Part shown: positions 50,791 to 58,900 of the stretch, one piece after another
Layout: the number at the start of each line of letters is the position of its first letter
How positions within the stretch are numbered: position 1 is the stretch's first letter
Assembly (NCBI GenBank): GCA_023415935.1
Contig: JAEZIX010000096.1
Span: forward strand, 12,708-76,707
Source of the DNA: Cyanobacteria bacterium OH_CDB_20
GTDB taxonomy: Bacteria > Cyanobacteriota > Vampirovibrionia > Gastranaerophilales > Gastranaerophilaceae
DNA: 64,000 nt
Reading direction: 5' to 3'
The notes under the pieces: generated by a model
What the model was told of the DNA's origin: nothing
The model's database searches: none
The model's input: the letters and a program-made list of their open reading frames with translations, nothing else
Program-made: the position numbers and the translations under genes

Positions 50791-51803
50791 AAAGTTACCC
50801 TCTCAAGCAAAAAATTGTTAACATATTCATCGTAAGTCTCAATATTAATAATAGCATTGTCAATGCAAAGGGCATTTTTGTCAACGCTTAACATTGTTTT
50901 ATTCTCTTGAACTGCATATACAGGTATGTTCCTATGGATTGAATCGAGGACAATAGAGTTACCCAATGCAGAAGAAGGCATAACAACAGAATGCACATTA
51001 TTAACAGTAATATAGTTATTATCAAAAGATGGAATCAATAGCGGCGCTTTATCAAGAGCAACAAGAAGACAAGGTAGAAATGTAGGTGTAATATACTCTG
51101 CTGCAGCTCTTTTATCAACAATACTTTTATCAATTTCAATATTTTCAAAAGCAGGAGAATGTACAACAGGAACCATAAGCTCTCTGCTCAAATAATGAGA
51201 GATAATCGCCTCAACCCCACCAATAATATCAGGAGAATCTCCATTTTTATAACCGTCTTCTAGAGGTTCTTCAAAGTGACAAACAACAGCAAGAACATCA
51301 GCTCCTCTTGAAAGCATCTTTTTAGAAGCCTTAAGTAATGTTTCATTATTCATTACGGCACCTGAAGAGATACCTTCTTCAGTCATAAAAAACTCGACTC
51401 CACAAGGCTCTTCAGTAACTTCATATCCTACAACATCAATACCGTAAACTGTTTTTACTGCATTCATTGTATTTATATGAACATTTCTGATACCTTCTGA
51501 TATTGCTTTGTCAAAAATAACACCTATTATATTGTTTTGAGAAGGCTTTAATGAAATGTTGCCTTTAAAAAACTCATTAATAACAAAACCTTCTGTATAA
51601 AGCATATTGTCTTTAATTCCAGAAAAGCAGGCAGCGTTAACGACATTTGGATTGACGATTACGGGTATTTTTTCTGCAATTTGCTGAGCAACACGACTTG
51701 CATCACCTGCAAAACCTCCAATACTTGCGCCTATTCCCGTTGGAACAATACATACAGAAACGCCGTTATCTAAGCAATACCTGTTATACCTCAAAACTGT
51801 CAC
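50787..51803 (-). CDS. DUF3326 family protein
   Basis: Protein of 338 aa in the DUF3326 family known mainly from cyanobacteria and plants. It shows VPTGIGASIGGFAGDASRVA, the stretch KIPVIVNPNVVNAA and LYTEGFVINEF, which match my memory of the family pattern (PTGIGA.IGGyAGDA, PNVlNaA). The function is unknown in the literature I know. The 3' end overlaps the pilin-like gene by four bases and the 5' end overlaps the MBL-fold gene by 20 bases, so the three are co-translated. Confidence 0.72.
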   Translation of the reverse strand: MTVLRYNRYCLDNGVSVCIVPTGIGASIGGFAGDASRVAQQIAEKIPVIVNPNVVNAACFSGIKDNMLYTEGFVINEFFKGNISLKPSQNNIIGVIFDKAISEGIRNVHINTMNAVKTVYGIDVVGYEVTEEPCGVEFFMTEEGISSGAVMNNETLLKASKKMLSRGADVLAVVCHFEEPLEDGYKNGDSPDIIGGVEAIISHYLSRELMVPVVHSPAFENIEIDKSIVDKRAAAEYITPTFLPCLLVALDKAPLLIPSFDNNYITVNNVHSVVMPSSALGNSIVLDSIHRNIPVYAVQENKTMLSVDKNALCIDNAIINIETYDEYVNNFLLERVTL

Positions 51804-52458
51804 CCGGATTCATCACTATTAATTCCTGATTTTGCGCCTCAAGTAAAGGTCTCATATTCTCAATATTTATTTTTTGACCCTCAAATGTATTATAATGCAT
51901 AGGAATAACTATATTAGACTGCAAAAATCTTGCAGCAATTGTAGCTTCTTTTAGCCCCATCGTAAAGTGCCCGTCAACAGGTAGCATTGCGTATTCTGGA
52001 GCGTACAACTCCCCGATTAGTTTCATTTCGTTGCTTAAAGATGTGTCTCCGGCATGATAAATTTTTATACCTTCAAAATCAAGCAAAATCGAAGCAGGCA
52101 TCCCAGCATAAGCACCGTCTGGAGTAGAACTTGAATGGAAAGCAGGCAGAAATCTTACTTTTCCGAATGGAAGCAAAGTAGTGCCGCCGATACCAACAGG
52201 AATAACTTTTGCACCTTTTGTTGAACAATAATTAGCAAGTTCAAAAACAGCAATTATCGTTGCACCAGTTTGTTTTGCAATAGGTATAGCATCCCCCAAA
52301 TGGTCTCCATGCCCGTGGGTAAGGAGGATATGGGTGATTTTTTTGTTGGTTATATCAAACTTTGCAACAGGATTGTGATGAATGAAAGGATCTATCAAAA
52401 TCCCGAAATCCGCATTTCTAATATAAAAAGCGCTATGTCCGATATATTCAATTATCAT
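51784..52458 (-). CDS. Metal-dependent hydrolase of the UPF0173/MBL fold
   Basis: Metallo-beta-lactamase-fold protein of 224 aa. The N-terminus IIEYIGHSAFYI, the metal motif THGHGDHLGDAIPIAK (HxHxDH), and further His residues (FHSS, HAGDTSL, DGHFTMG, IPMHYNTFEG) complete the dinuclear site typical of UPF0173 (YtkL) proteins. The substrate is unknown. It heads a three-gene minus-strand unit with DUF3326 and a pilin-like gene. Confidence 0.87.
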   Translation of the reverse strand: MIIEYIGHSAFYIRNADFGILIDPFIHHNPVAKFDITNKKITHILLTHGHGDHLGDAIPIAKQTGATIIAVFELANYCSTKGAKVIPVGIGGTTLLPFGKVRFLPAFHSSSTPDGAYAGMPASILLDFEGIKIYHAGDTSLSNEMKLIGELYAPEYAMLPVDGHFTMGLKEATIAARFLQSNIVIPMHYNTFEGQKINIENMRPLLEAQNQELIVMNPGDSFEV

Positions 52459-52551
52459 TAACGAAGTCTCCTTTTAGTCCATTATAGCAAACTTTAGAAA
52501 AAAGTATTATAAGACTATGTTTTTAAATTGCTGAAAGTGAATTTTAAAAAA

Positions 52552-53559
52552 CTATTTAAGTGCGTCCTGCCTAAGATTATATAAAACAGGATGCAAAGGA
52601 CCGTAATCTACGCTGTCAAAAATTTCGTCTTTTAAGACCTCCAAAAGCTTAGGGTAATCTTTGTGGGTAGGTTCATGTACTGCTAATACCTCATATGGTA
52701 TATTCTTTGCGTGACCTTGGGTTCTATATTCCCAGAAATATGCTTTTGCGCCTAATTTTTTAGCTTGCTCTAAAAATGCAGGCATTTCCTGATAGTTAAA
52801 GGCTGTTACTACAAAGCACAAATCTAAATCATCAATCTTGCCTTTTCGATGCAAATCAGCAAGAAAAGATATATTTGTCATAAGTTTATCAAAATTGCCG
52901 TCTACAACTATCTTTTCATAAGTTTCTTTAGTTGTTGCGTGGATAGATACTATTACTTTGTGTATTTTGTCAAGGATACCAAGCCTGTTTATCATATTTT
53001 CAGAAGCAAGTATTCCGTTTGTGTGAAATTCGTATTTTACCTGCGGACAATTTTTATTTATTTCCTTTATCAACTCAACATTATGCCTGCTTGCAAAAGG
53101 ATCTCCTGCCGCATTCAAAATTACAATTTTTGCATCTTTTAACATCGGCATGAAAATTGTCGGGATTTTAGAGTTTAAATCTTCCAACTCCTCAGGCGTT
53201 CTCCTGTATATTTCATCTCTACAAATAATACAGCGTGCATTACACTCAGAATCGTGCATCAATTTAACTGTTTCAGGACCTTTTTCCATAACAGGTTTCA
53301 TATCAGGAGTTTTCTCAACAAAAACAGAATCAGGATTGTGAAGTGCATAACAAATGTTTTTATCACACATTGAATAATCGCCGTTTAATATCTTTTCTCT
53401 GATTTCAACGGCAAGGGGAGAATTCCAAAATTCAGAAAAGCCCTCTTTGTACATATTACCAATGAATAATTGTTTTATGTGCCCAGTGCAACAAAACGCT
53501 GCATCTCCTTCACTATTTGTTTCAAGTTCTCTAAATGGCGCAGCACATATTTTTTCCAT
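52552..53559 (-). CDS. Radical SAM protein with N-terminal cysteine-rich (SPASM-like) module
   Basis: Protein of 335 aa. Residues 1-70 hold a cysteine module (CAAPFRELETNSEGDAAFCC, IGNMY, C..NIC) like that of SPASM or twitch domains, but at the N-terminus instead of the C-terminus. The radical SAM core follows: SECNARCIICRDE (CxxxCxxC binding the [4Fe-4S] cluster), AAGDPFASRHNVELIKEI and EFHTNGILA. This layout is close to sulfatase-maturase and peptide-modifying enzymes in parts, but the order is reversed. It is paired with a homologue upstream. No precursor peptide is evident; the substrate is unknown. Confidence 0.82.
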   Translation of the reverse strand: MEKICAAPFRELETNSEGDAAFCCTGHIKQLFIGNMYKEGFSEFWNSPLAVEIREKILNGDYSMCDKNICYALHNPDSVFVEKTPDMKPVMEKGPETVKLMHDSECNARCIICRDEIYRRTPEELEDLNSKIPTIFMPMLKDAKIVILNAAGDPFASRHNVELIKEINKNCPQVKYEFHTNGILASENMINRLGILDKIHKVIVSIHATTKETYEKIVVDGNFDKLMTNISFLADLHRKGKIDDLDLCFVVTAFNYQEMPAFLEQAKKLGAKAYFWEYRTQGHAKNIPYEVLAVHEPTHKDYPKLLEVLKDEIFDSVDYGPLHPVLYNLRQDALK

Positions 53560-53574
53560 TTTAATTTCCTAATT

Positions 53575-54561
53575 TTACCTAATTACCTTGCGAAGTTCTT
53601 TTAATTCAGGATACAAAATAACTGAATCTGAATCAAAAATTGATGAATTTAAAATATCTAATAAATTTTTATGCTCCGGATGCTCAGGGCTTAAAACATT
53701 GTACTTATTATAATTTCGCCCTAATTCCGTATCATTTTGTCTAAATGCCCAAAACTCAGGAATAGCATTGTGACTATGAGCAAATTCAACAAAATCAATC
53801 ATCTCGTGGTAGTTGTCAGAAAAAACAACAAATATCATCCTAAATTTTTCAATTTTATTTTCTTCACGCATTTTTGAATACAACTCAAGATTTTTAAGAA
53901 GTTTTTCGTAATCTCCTCGGATAACCACTTTTTCATAAGTTTCTTGTGTTCTTGAATGCATAGAAACCGAAATAGTATGGATATTATTGTAAATTCCCAA
54001 CTCATCTAACAATTTTTTATCCAATAGCGTTCCATTCGTATGAAATAAAAATTTTATATTAGGATATGCTTCAACTGTTTTTTTGATTAAAGTCATTTCC
54101 TGTTCACTTGCAAATGGTTCTCCCGAACAGCCGAACCTAACTATTTCTGCATCTTTAAACATTGGTAAAATTGTTTTATTAATTCTTTCCTCAAAGATTT
54201 CTTTAGGAATTTTTGTATTTCGAAATTCATCTCTACAAATCCTGCACCTTACATTACAGCTATTATCTGTACTAATACTTATATCCGTAGGATATTTTTG
54301 CATGATGGGTTTAAATTCTTCTGGCATTTCATTATTAAGCAGGTTATTTTTCATATTACAGATATCAGAACAATAAGAAAAATCACCATTTGATACTTTT
54401 TCTCTTAATTTTATGGCTTTTTCAGAATTCCAAATTTGTTCAAAATCACTTTCGTATATGTTTCCGATTGAATAGTTATTAAGAAAAGACGGACAACAAT
54501 TATAAACATCCCCATTTTCATATATCTCAACTCTATCAAACGGTTGCGGGCAAAAACCCAT
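53575..54561 (-). CDS. Radical SAM protein, tandem paralogue
   Basis: Protein of 328 aa homologous to its downstream neighbour. N-terminal module CPQPFDRVEIYENGDVYNCC with IGNIYESDFEQIWNSEKA and SYCSDIC; radical SAM core SCNVRCRICRDE, GEPFASEQEMTLIKK and FLFHTNGTLLDK. The two genes are 15 bases apart and clearly arose by duplication, then diverged. It begins about 150 bases upstream of tRNA-Pro on the opposite strand. Its role (peptide or glycan modification) is unknown. Confidence 0.82.
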   Translation of the reverse strand: MGFCPQPFDRVEIYENGDVYNCCPSFLNNYSIGNIYESDFEQIWNSEKAIKLREKVSNGDFSYCSDICNMKNNLLNNEMPEEFKPIMQKYPTDISISTDNSCNVRCRICRDEFRNTKIPKEIFEERINKTILPMFKDAEIVRFGCSGEPFASEQEMTLIKKTVEAYPNIKFLFHTNGTLLDKKLLDELGIYNNIHTISVSMHSRTQETYEKVVIRGDYEKLLKNLELYSKMREENKIEKFRMIFVVFSDNYHEMIDFVEFAHSHNAIPEFWAFRQNDTELGRNYNKYNVLSPEHPEHKNLLDILNSSIFDSDSVILYPELKELRKVIR

Positions 54562-54666
54562 ATTTTAACCTCTTTATCAATAACAACAACAATTATAGCA
54601 CATATTAAAAATAAAAGTTTTTTGTAAAATAAGGACAAATAATTTCAGAAAAAAGCATTCTAATAC

Positions 54667-54695
54667 TTGACGTTCAAAAATGTTGTTGATAAACT
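54667..54695 (+). promoter_or_regulatory. Promoter of tRNA-Pro
   Basis: TTGACG (54667-54672), a 17-base spacer and TAAACT (54690-54695) lie 15 bases before the tRNA. Both boxes match sigma-70 consensus at four or five positions. Confidence 0.6.
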
Positions 54696-54709
54696 TTATA
54701 TGTAGTCGA

Positions 54710-54786
54710 CGGGATGTAGCGCAGCTTGGTAGCGCACCTCGCTTGGGACGAGGGGGTCGCACGTTCGAATCGTGTCATCCCGACCA
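54710..54786 (+). tRNA. tRNA-Pro (anticodon UGG)
   Basis: Cloverleaf of 77 bases with the CCA end encoded. The acceptor stem CGGGATG pairs with CATCCCG, the D-arm is GCGC...GCGC, the anticodon stem CCTCG/CGAGG carries loop CTTGGGA with anticodon TGG, and the T-loop is TTCGAAT. The CGGG start is typical of tRNA-Pro. It is the only tRNA in the window. A strong terminator follows. Confidence 0.96.
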
Positions 54787-54790
54787 CTTA

Positions 54791-54820
54791 AAAAGAGACT
54801 AGTTTATAGTCTCTTTTTTT
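54791..54820 (+). terminator. Intrinsic terminator of tRNA-Pro
   Basis: Arms AAAGAGACTA and TAGTCTCTTT with a five-base loop, followed by a T-run. It begins five bases after the CCA end. Confidence 0.88.
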
Positions 54821-55113
54821 ATTGCTAAAAATCTCAAATTACTGCATATTCTAATGGTTATTATTTACATTTAAACTTTGATAAATTGGCTGAAACCAAT
54901 TAAGATTGACACTTTTATCAATTTAAAAACAAATTATCTACAATGTTTAGTTCATAAATATTATTTATGCAAGCAATTTCGAAAAAATTAACTATACACC
55001 AACCCGAATATGAATGTTTTGTTGCAATTTGTATATAAAATATGAATTTTGAGAAATCTCAATGTTTAAATATTTTTTATATATTTATGATATACCAATT
55101 TGAGGATTTTTAA
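54821..55113. other. AT-rich gap between tRNA-Pro and the M15 peptidase gene
   Basis: About 290 bases with no ORF. Visible elements are a hairpin AATTGG/CCAATT near 54887-54904, a consensus TTGACA at 54906-54911 with no convincing -10 partner, the palindrome at 55049-55062 and a TATGAT (55086-55091) before the peptidase start. Confidence 0.5.
55049..55062. promoter_or_regulatory. Palindrome upstream of the M15 gene (possible operator)
   Basis: Perfect 14-base inverted repeat TTGAGA-AA-TCTCAA placed one base upstream of the poor -35 position (55063) for the TATGAT -10 at 55086-55091. Size and place fit a binding site for a dimeric regulator; no regulator gene is adjacent. Confidence 0.4.
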
Positions 55114-55782
55114 TTGTCTATACGCGATTTCACAAATCTGAATATTAATACTAAAAAATCATCTAGTTCATCAACAAATCATATTACTACACTTGGCCGT
55201 AATATGAAATTTAAAGATTTTCCAAACAGTATTTTTACTCACGGTGGAAATAATAATAGTAGATATAATGCTAACATTATTGCCTCAAAATTGGAAAGAA
55301 TATTTGATTACAATGATACTGACGAAAATGATAAATTTACACAAGAAAAAATTAAAGACAATACTGAAAGTCCCAAAATGCCTGAAACAGTGGAAGAATG
55401 GGCTGAGTATGGTTGCAAAACGCCTGCCATGATCCAAGCTTTTAGTAATATGGAACCAAAATTCCAAGAAGATGTCATTGATTTAATGAATTATATGAAA
55501 GAACAAGGCTGGACAGTCCGTGTGGAAAAAGCTAAAACGGGGGGCACCGATAAAGGAAAATTGGGAGGCAGCAACCATGGAATAGGTGTAGCCATTGACA
55601 TACACTTTATCGATAAAAACGGCAAGAGGAATCTAGCCGGATACAATAAAGCAGGTGAGTATTGGACCTCAAAAGGCGAAGAGTATCGCTGGCTAGGTGC
55701 AGATGATAGAGACGGTGCTCCTTATGAAGAGTGGCACTTTGATATTCACAAAGACAGCTATTATCAATATTTAGAAGACTAA
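55114..55782 (+). CDS. M15-type D-Ala-D-Ala carboxypeptidase-like protein
   Basis: Protein of 222 aa. The C-terminal domain (residues about 105-222) carries the M15/VanY zinc site: GGSNHGIGVAIDIHF (the SxHxxGxAxD motif, His and Asp ligands) and YEEWHFDIH (third His). Such enzymes cut peptidoglycan stem peptides or phage-lysin substrates. The N-terminal 100 residues are Ser/Asn/Lys-rich and look disordered, with no signal peptide, so export could depend on another route. The start is TTG at 55114 with GAGGA seven bases upstream; the next in-frame ATG would lose 30 residues. It sits alone between tRNA-Pro and a hairpin that resembles the tRNA 3' end. Confidence 0.8.
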   Translation: MSIRDFTNLNINTKKSSSSSTNHITTLGRNMKFKDFPNSIFTHGGNNNSRYNANIIASKLERIFDYNDTDENDKFTQEKIKDNTESPKMPETVEEWAEYGCKTPAMIQAFSNMEPKFQEDVIDLMNYMKEQGWTVRVEKAKTGGTDKGKLGGSNHGIGVAIDIHFIDKNGKRNLAGYNKAGEYWTSKGEEYRWLGADDRDGAPYEEWHFDIHKDSYYQYLED

Positions 55783-55841
55783 GAGAAATTCACTGTATTT
55801 TTTATTTGGAGTAAGATATTTTTGCTGTCAGGACTGACTCC

Positions 55842-55872
55842 ACGACCATTTAAAAAGAGGCCTTTTTAAATG
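55842..55872. repeat. Partial tRNA-Pro 3'-end-like sequence with palindrome
   Basis: CGACCATTTAAAAAGAG here matches CGACCACTTAAAAAGAG at the tRNA-Pro CCA end (54781 onward) at 16 of 17 bases. It continues into a perfect 11-base-arm palindrome (CATTTAAAAAG / CTTTTTAAATG, 55847-55872). The latter could terminate the peptidase transcript; the match could mark an att-like duplication. Confidence 0.45.
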
Positions 55873-55928
55873 AAAATAAACCATCAGTAGGGCTTTTCCA
55901 AAAGGTGTTAAATTTCTTTATATATTGA

Positions 55929-55960
55929 AAAGCAGTAATTAAATCCATAATTACTGCTTT
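55929..55960. terminator. Strong hairpin between convergent genes
   Basis: Perfect 13-base arms AAAGCAGTAATTA and TAATTACTGCTTT with a six-base loop lie between the peptidase gene (plus) and the autotransporter gene (minus). T-tracts are short (CTTTC and CTTTTC), so it may be a weak bidirectional terminator. Confidence 0.6.
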
Positions 55961-55981
55961 CGAATTTATATATTTCTTTGA

Positions 55982-58900
55982 TTATAATTTAGTTGAATCT
56001 TTACCTAGAGCATATCTAAACCCAAATGATAGAGATACACCTGTTCTACCGCCGTTTCTCACCATTGATTGTGCAAATCCTGTTAGCCTATCTCCAATTC
56101 GTTTTTGAACCCCTATGCCATATTGAACATATGGTTTAACACTAATTTCTGGTAAACTTACATCGTTTGCGTAGTACTTCGCTTTATCCATAATGTTCCA
56201 TAACATTTCAACCCCAAAATATGGTTGCCATCCGGATTTTGTATTTGCAATAAACTTCACTCCCGGAGCAATTTGAATAGCGTTTATTGGGTCAGAAGAT
56301 ATTTTTACTCCGGCTGCATTTGTATAATCAAATGTGTTTACAAAAGTGTATGACATCATATAACTAGGTTGTACTATAAATTTACCTTCGTTAAATTCAA
56401 AGTTATAGCCTGTCTTAGCAGCTAAACCTGAAGACAACATATTGAAGTTATCTCTACCATACATTGTTGAAGCCTCACCGGTTGATGCTCCTACATTAAG
56501 AGTTAAACCTGTAAATGAATTTCCTTTGTAGAAGGTTGCACCTGCTCCTAATTGACCACCGTTTTGATAAATTCTATTGCCTGCATATGATTGAGTAGAG
56601 CCGTTATATCCTGCATAACCAGAATAGACAGCCTCCCATCCTCGTTTTAATTCAATATATTTGCTGTCTCCACCGAAGAGTGAGCCATAACTTGTGTTAT
56701 TTACTTTTGGTCCATTGCTAAAGTTTACTTTTTCAATGCTTGCATATGGTTGGAACCAAGCTCCTGCATATTTTTCTTCATAGACTAAACCTTGCAATTT
56801 TGTTTTGTCAGCTCCCCCTTCTAAAAGGGCATATTTATTTGCGTTTTTTATTGCCATTCTTTGCGCTCTTGGCATAAGCATTGTGTAATCCATATTTTGG
56901 AATGCTTGGCTATATGAGTTTACTTGATTTACAAAAGCACCTGATTGCGCGGCAACCGGAGTTGCCACTACAGCAGGGTTAAAATTAGAGTTTCCTCCGC
57001 CACTAGGACCTCCTGCGAAATTAAGATTTCCTGCTCCATCATAAGTGATATCATATTGATAAATCGGAGTGTAGGCTTTTGTTGCGTCTAATCTAACCGA
57101 AACGTTATCTGCTATTGAACTGTCAATCAGCTGAGTTTTTGTTGACTCGGTTTTTGCATCACTCAACAAGTTAATTGAACTAACTATTAATTTTTTATCG
57201 GTAATAGTAGATGCTGTTTTAGCAGTAATTTTATCAGAAACAGCGTTGGCTAAATCAGCATCTATCGCTATAGATGTATTATTTTTAACTTCGATGCTAT
57301 TTAAATTCATCACGCCGGCATTATTATTGACCAAATTAAGGAGCCCACCGTTTAAAGATAAATCACTGCCGTTTAAATTTGAGTCATTGTTTAATGTTAG
57401 AATGCCGTTATAGAGATTTACTTTTGGATTTACAGCTGCGGTTGCTCCAGAAATAGCACCGTTTAATATAACTTCTCCTACAGTAGGAGCATTTGTCACT
57501 CCGTCATATTGTAGAATACCTGTAGGGTTAATATTGATTGCATTACCCGAATCCGTTGTTTTTATCCCACCACCTATGTATATTATATTTCCGTGCGAAG
57601 AATTTAAGTTTAATGTTGAACCGACCTCTAAATAGATATCGTTTGGAGTGCTGCTTGCCCCTGCTGTGTTACCCAAGAAAATAGTGTTATCGTTACTTGC
57701 TATGATATTTAGTGTTCCGCCAGCATTATAGATAGCACCACCATAATTTGTTGCAGAGTTGTTTAAGAATTTAGAGTTTTGAAGCGTTAATTCGATTTGG
57801 TTACAAATAGCACCACCCGAGTTTGTTGCCGAATTGTTTTTGAAAACAGAATTATTAACCTTCATAGAAGTTCCATCACTATGAAGTGCACCTCCATATA
57901 GGGCCTTGTTTCCGTCAGCAAGCAAATCACCTCCGAAGGTTGAATCCTCGATAGACACTCTAGAACCGGTTCCAGTAGCTATAGCACCGCCCAAGTTGGT
58001 AGTTGCCGTATTGCTCTTAAATGTTGAATTTAGAACCGTTAAAGCTCCAACTTCGTTAAAGATAGCACCACCACATGCGTTCGACGCATTTGCTTTATTT
58101 CCCGTAAATGTTGAGTCTACAATGGTAAGCGCTGCTGTACCTTTATAAGAACCATTATTATAAATAGCGCCGCCATTACCTGTAGTAGCTTCATTTTGGT
58201 CAAATAGTGAATTATAAATAGATGCAGTAGTTCCGGCAGTATACTTCACATAATTAACAATAGCACCGCCCACTCCTGCGGAGTTGGTTATAAAGTTTGA
58301 GTTATAAACGGTTAATAACCCACCCTCACCGTTGCCGATTGCACCGCCTGATACTGTCGCAATATTGGATGTGAATGTTGAACCATAAATCTTAGCAGTA
58401 CCTGAGTTAGCATTACAAATAGCACCACCTCTGCTATTTGTAGTATTTAGAGTCGCAGAGTTATCTGTAAATCTTGAATTTGAAACTATTAATGTCCCAT
58501 AAAAATTGGTAATAGCGCCACCCACAGCTGCATCATTATGATCAAAATCTGAATTATAAACTGTAAAAGTTCCATTCTTTGTAAAAATAGCGCCACCATA
58601 AGGAGTTATGTCATCACTGGATTTGTTGTAAGAAAATGTCGTTCCATTTACATAAGCGTTCCCTTTGTTATAGATTGCTCCACCTTCTGCAATAGTATTA
58701 ATATTATTTGAAAGTAGTGAGTCATATATATTTAAAGTACCTTCAGAATATATAGCTCCAGGATCAAACGATGTATAAGAATTTTTAATCACCGCATCAA
58801 CTATATTCAGTATAGCGCCAGAATTGACAGAGAATAAATGGTAGTTATCTCCATCAACTGTGTCGTCTCCACCTGAAATAGCAAGCCCGTTTTTACCCGT

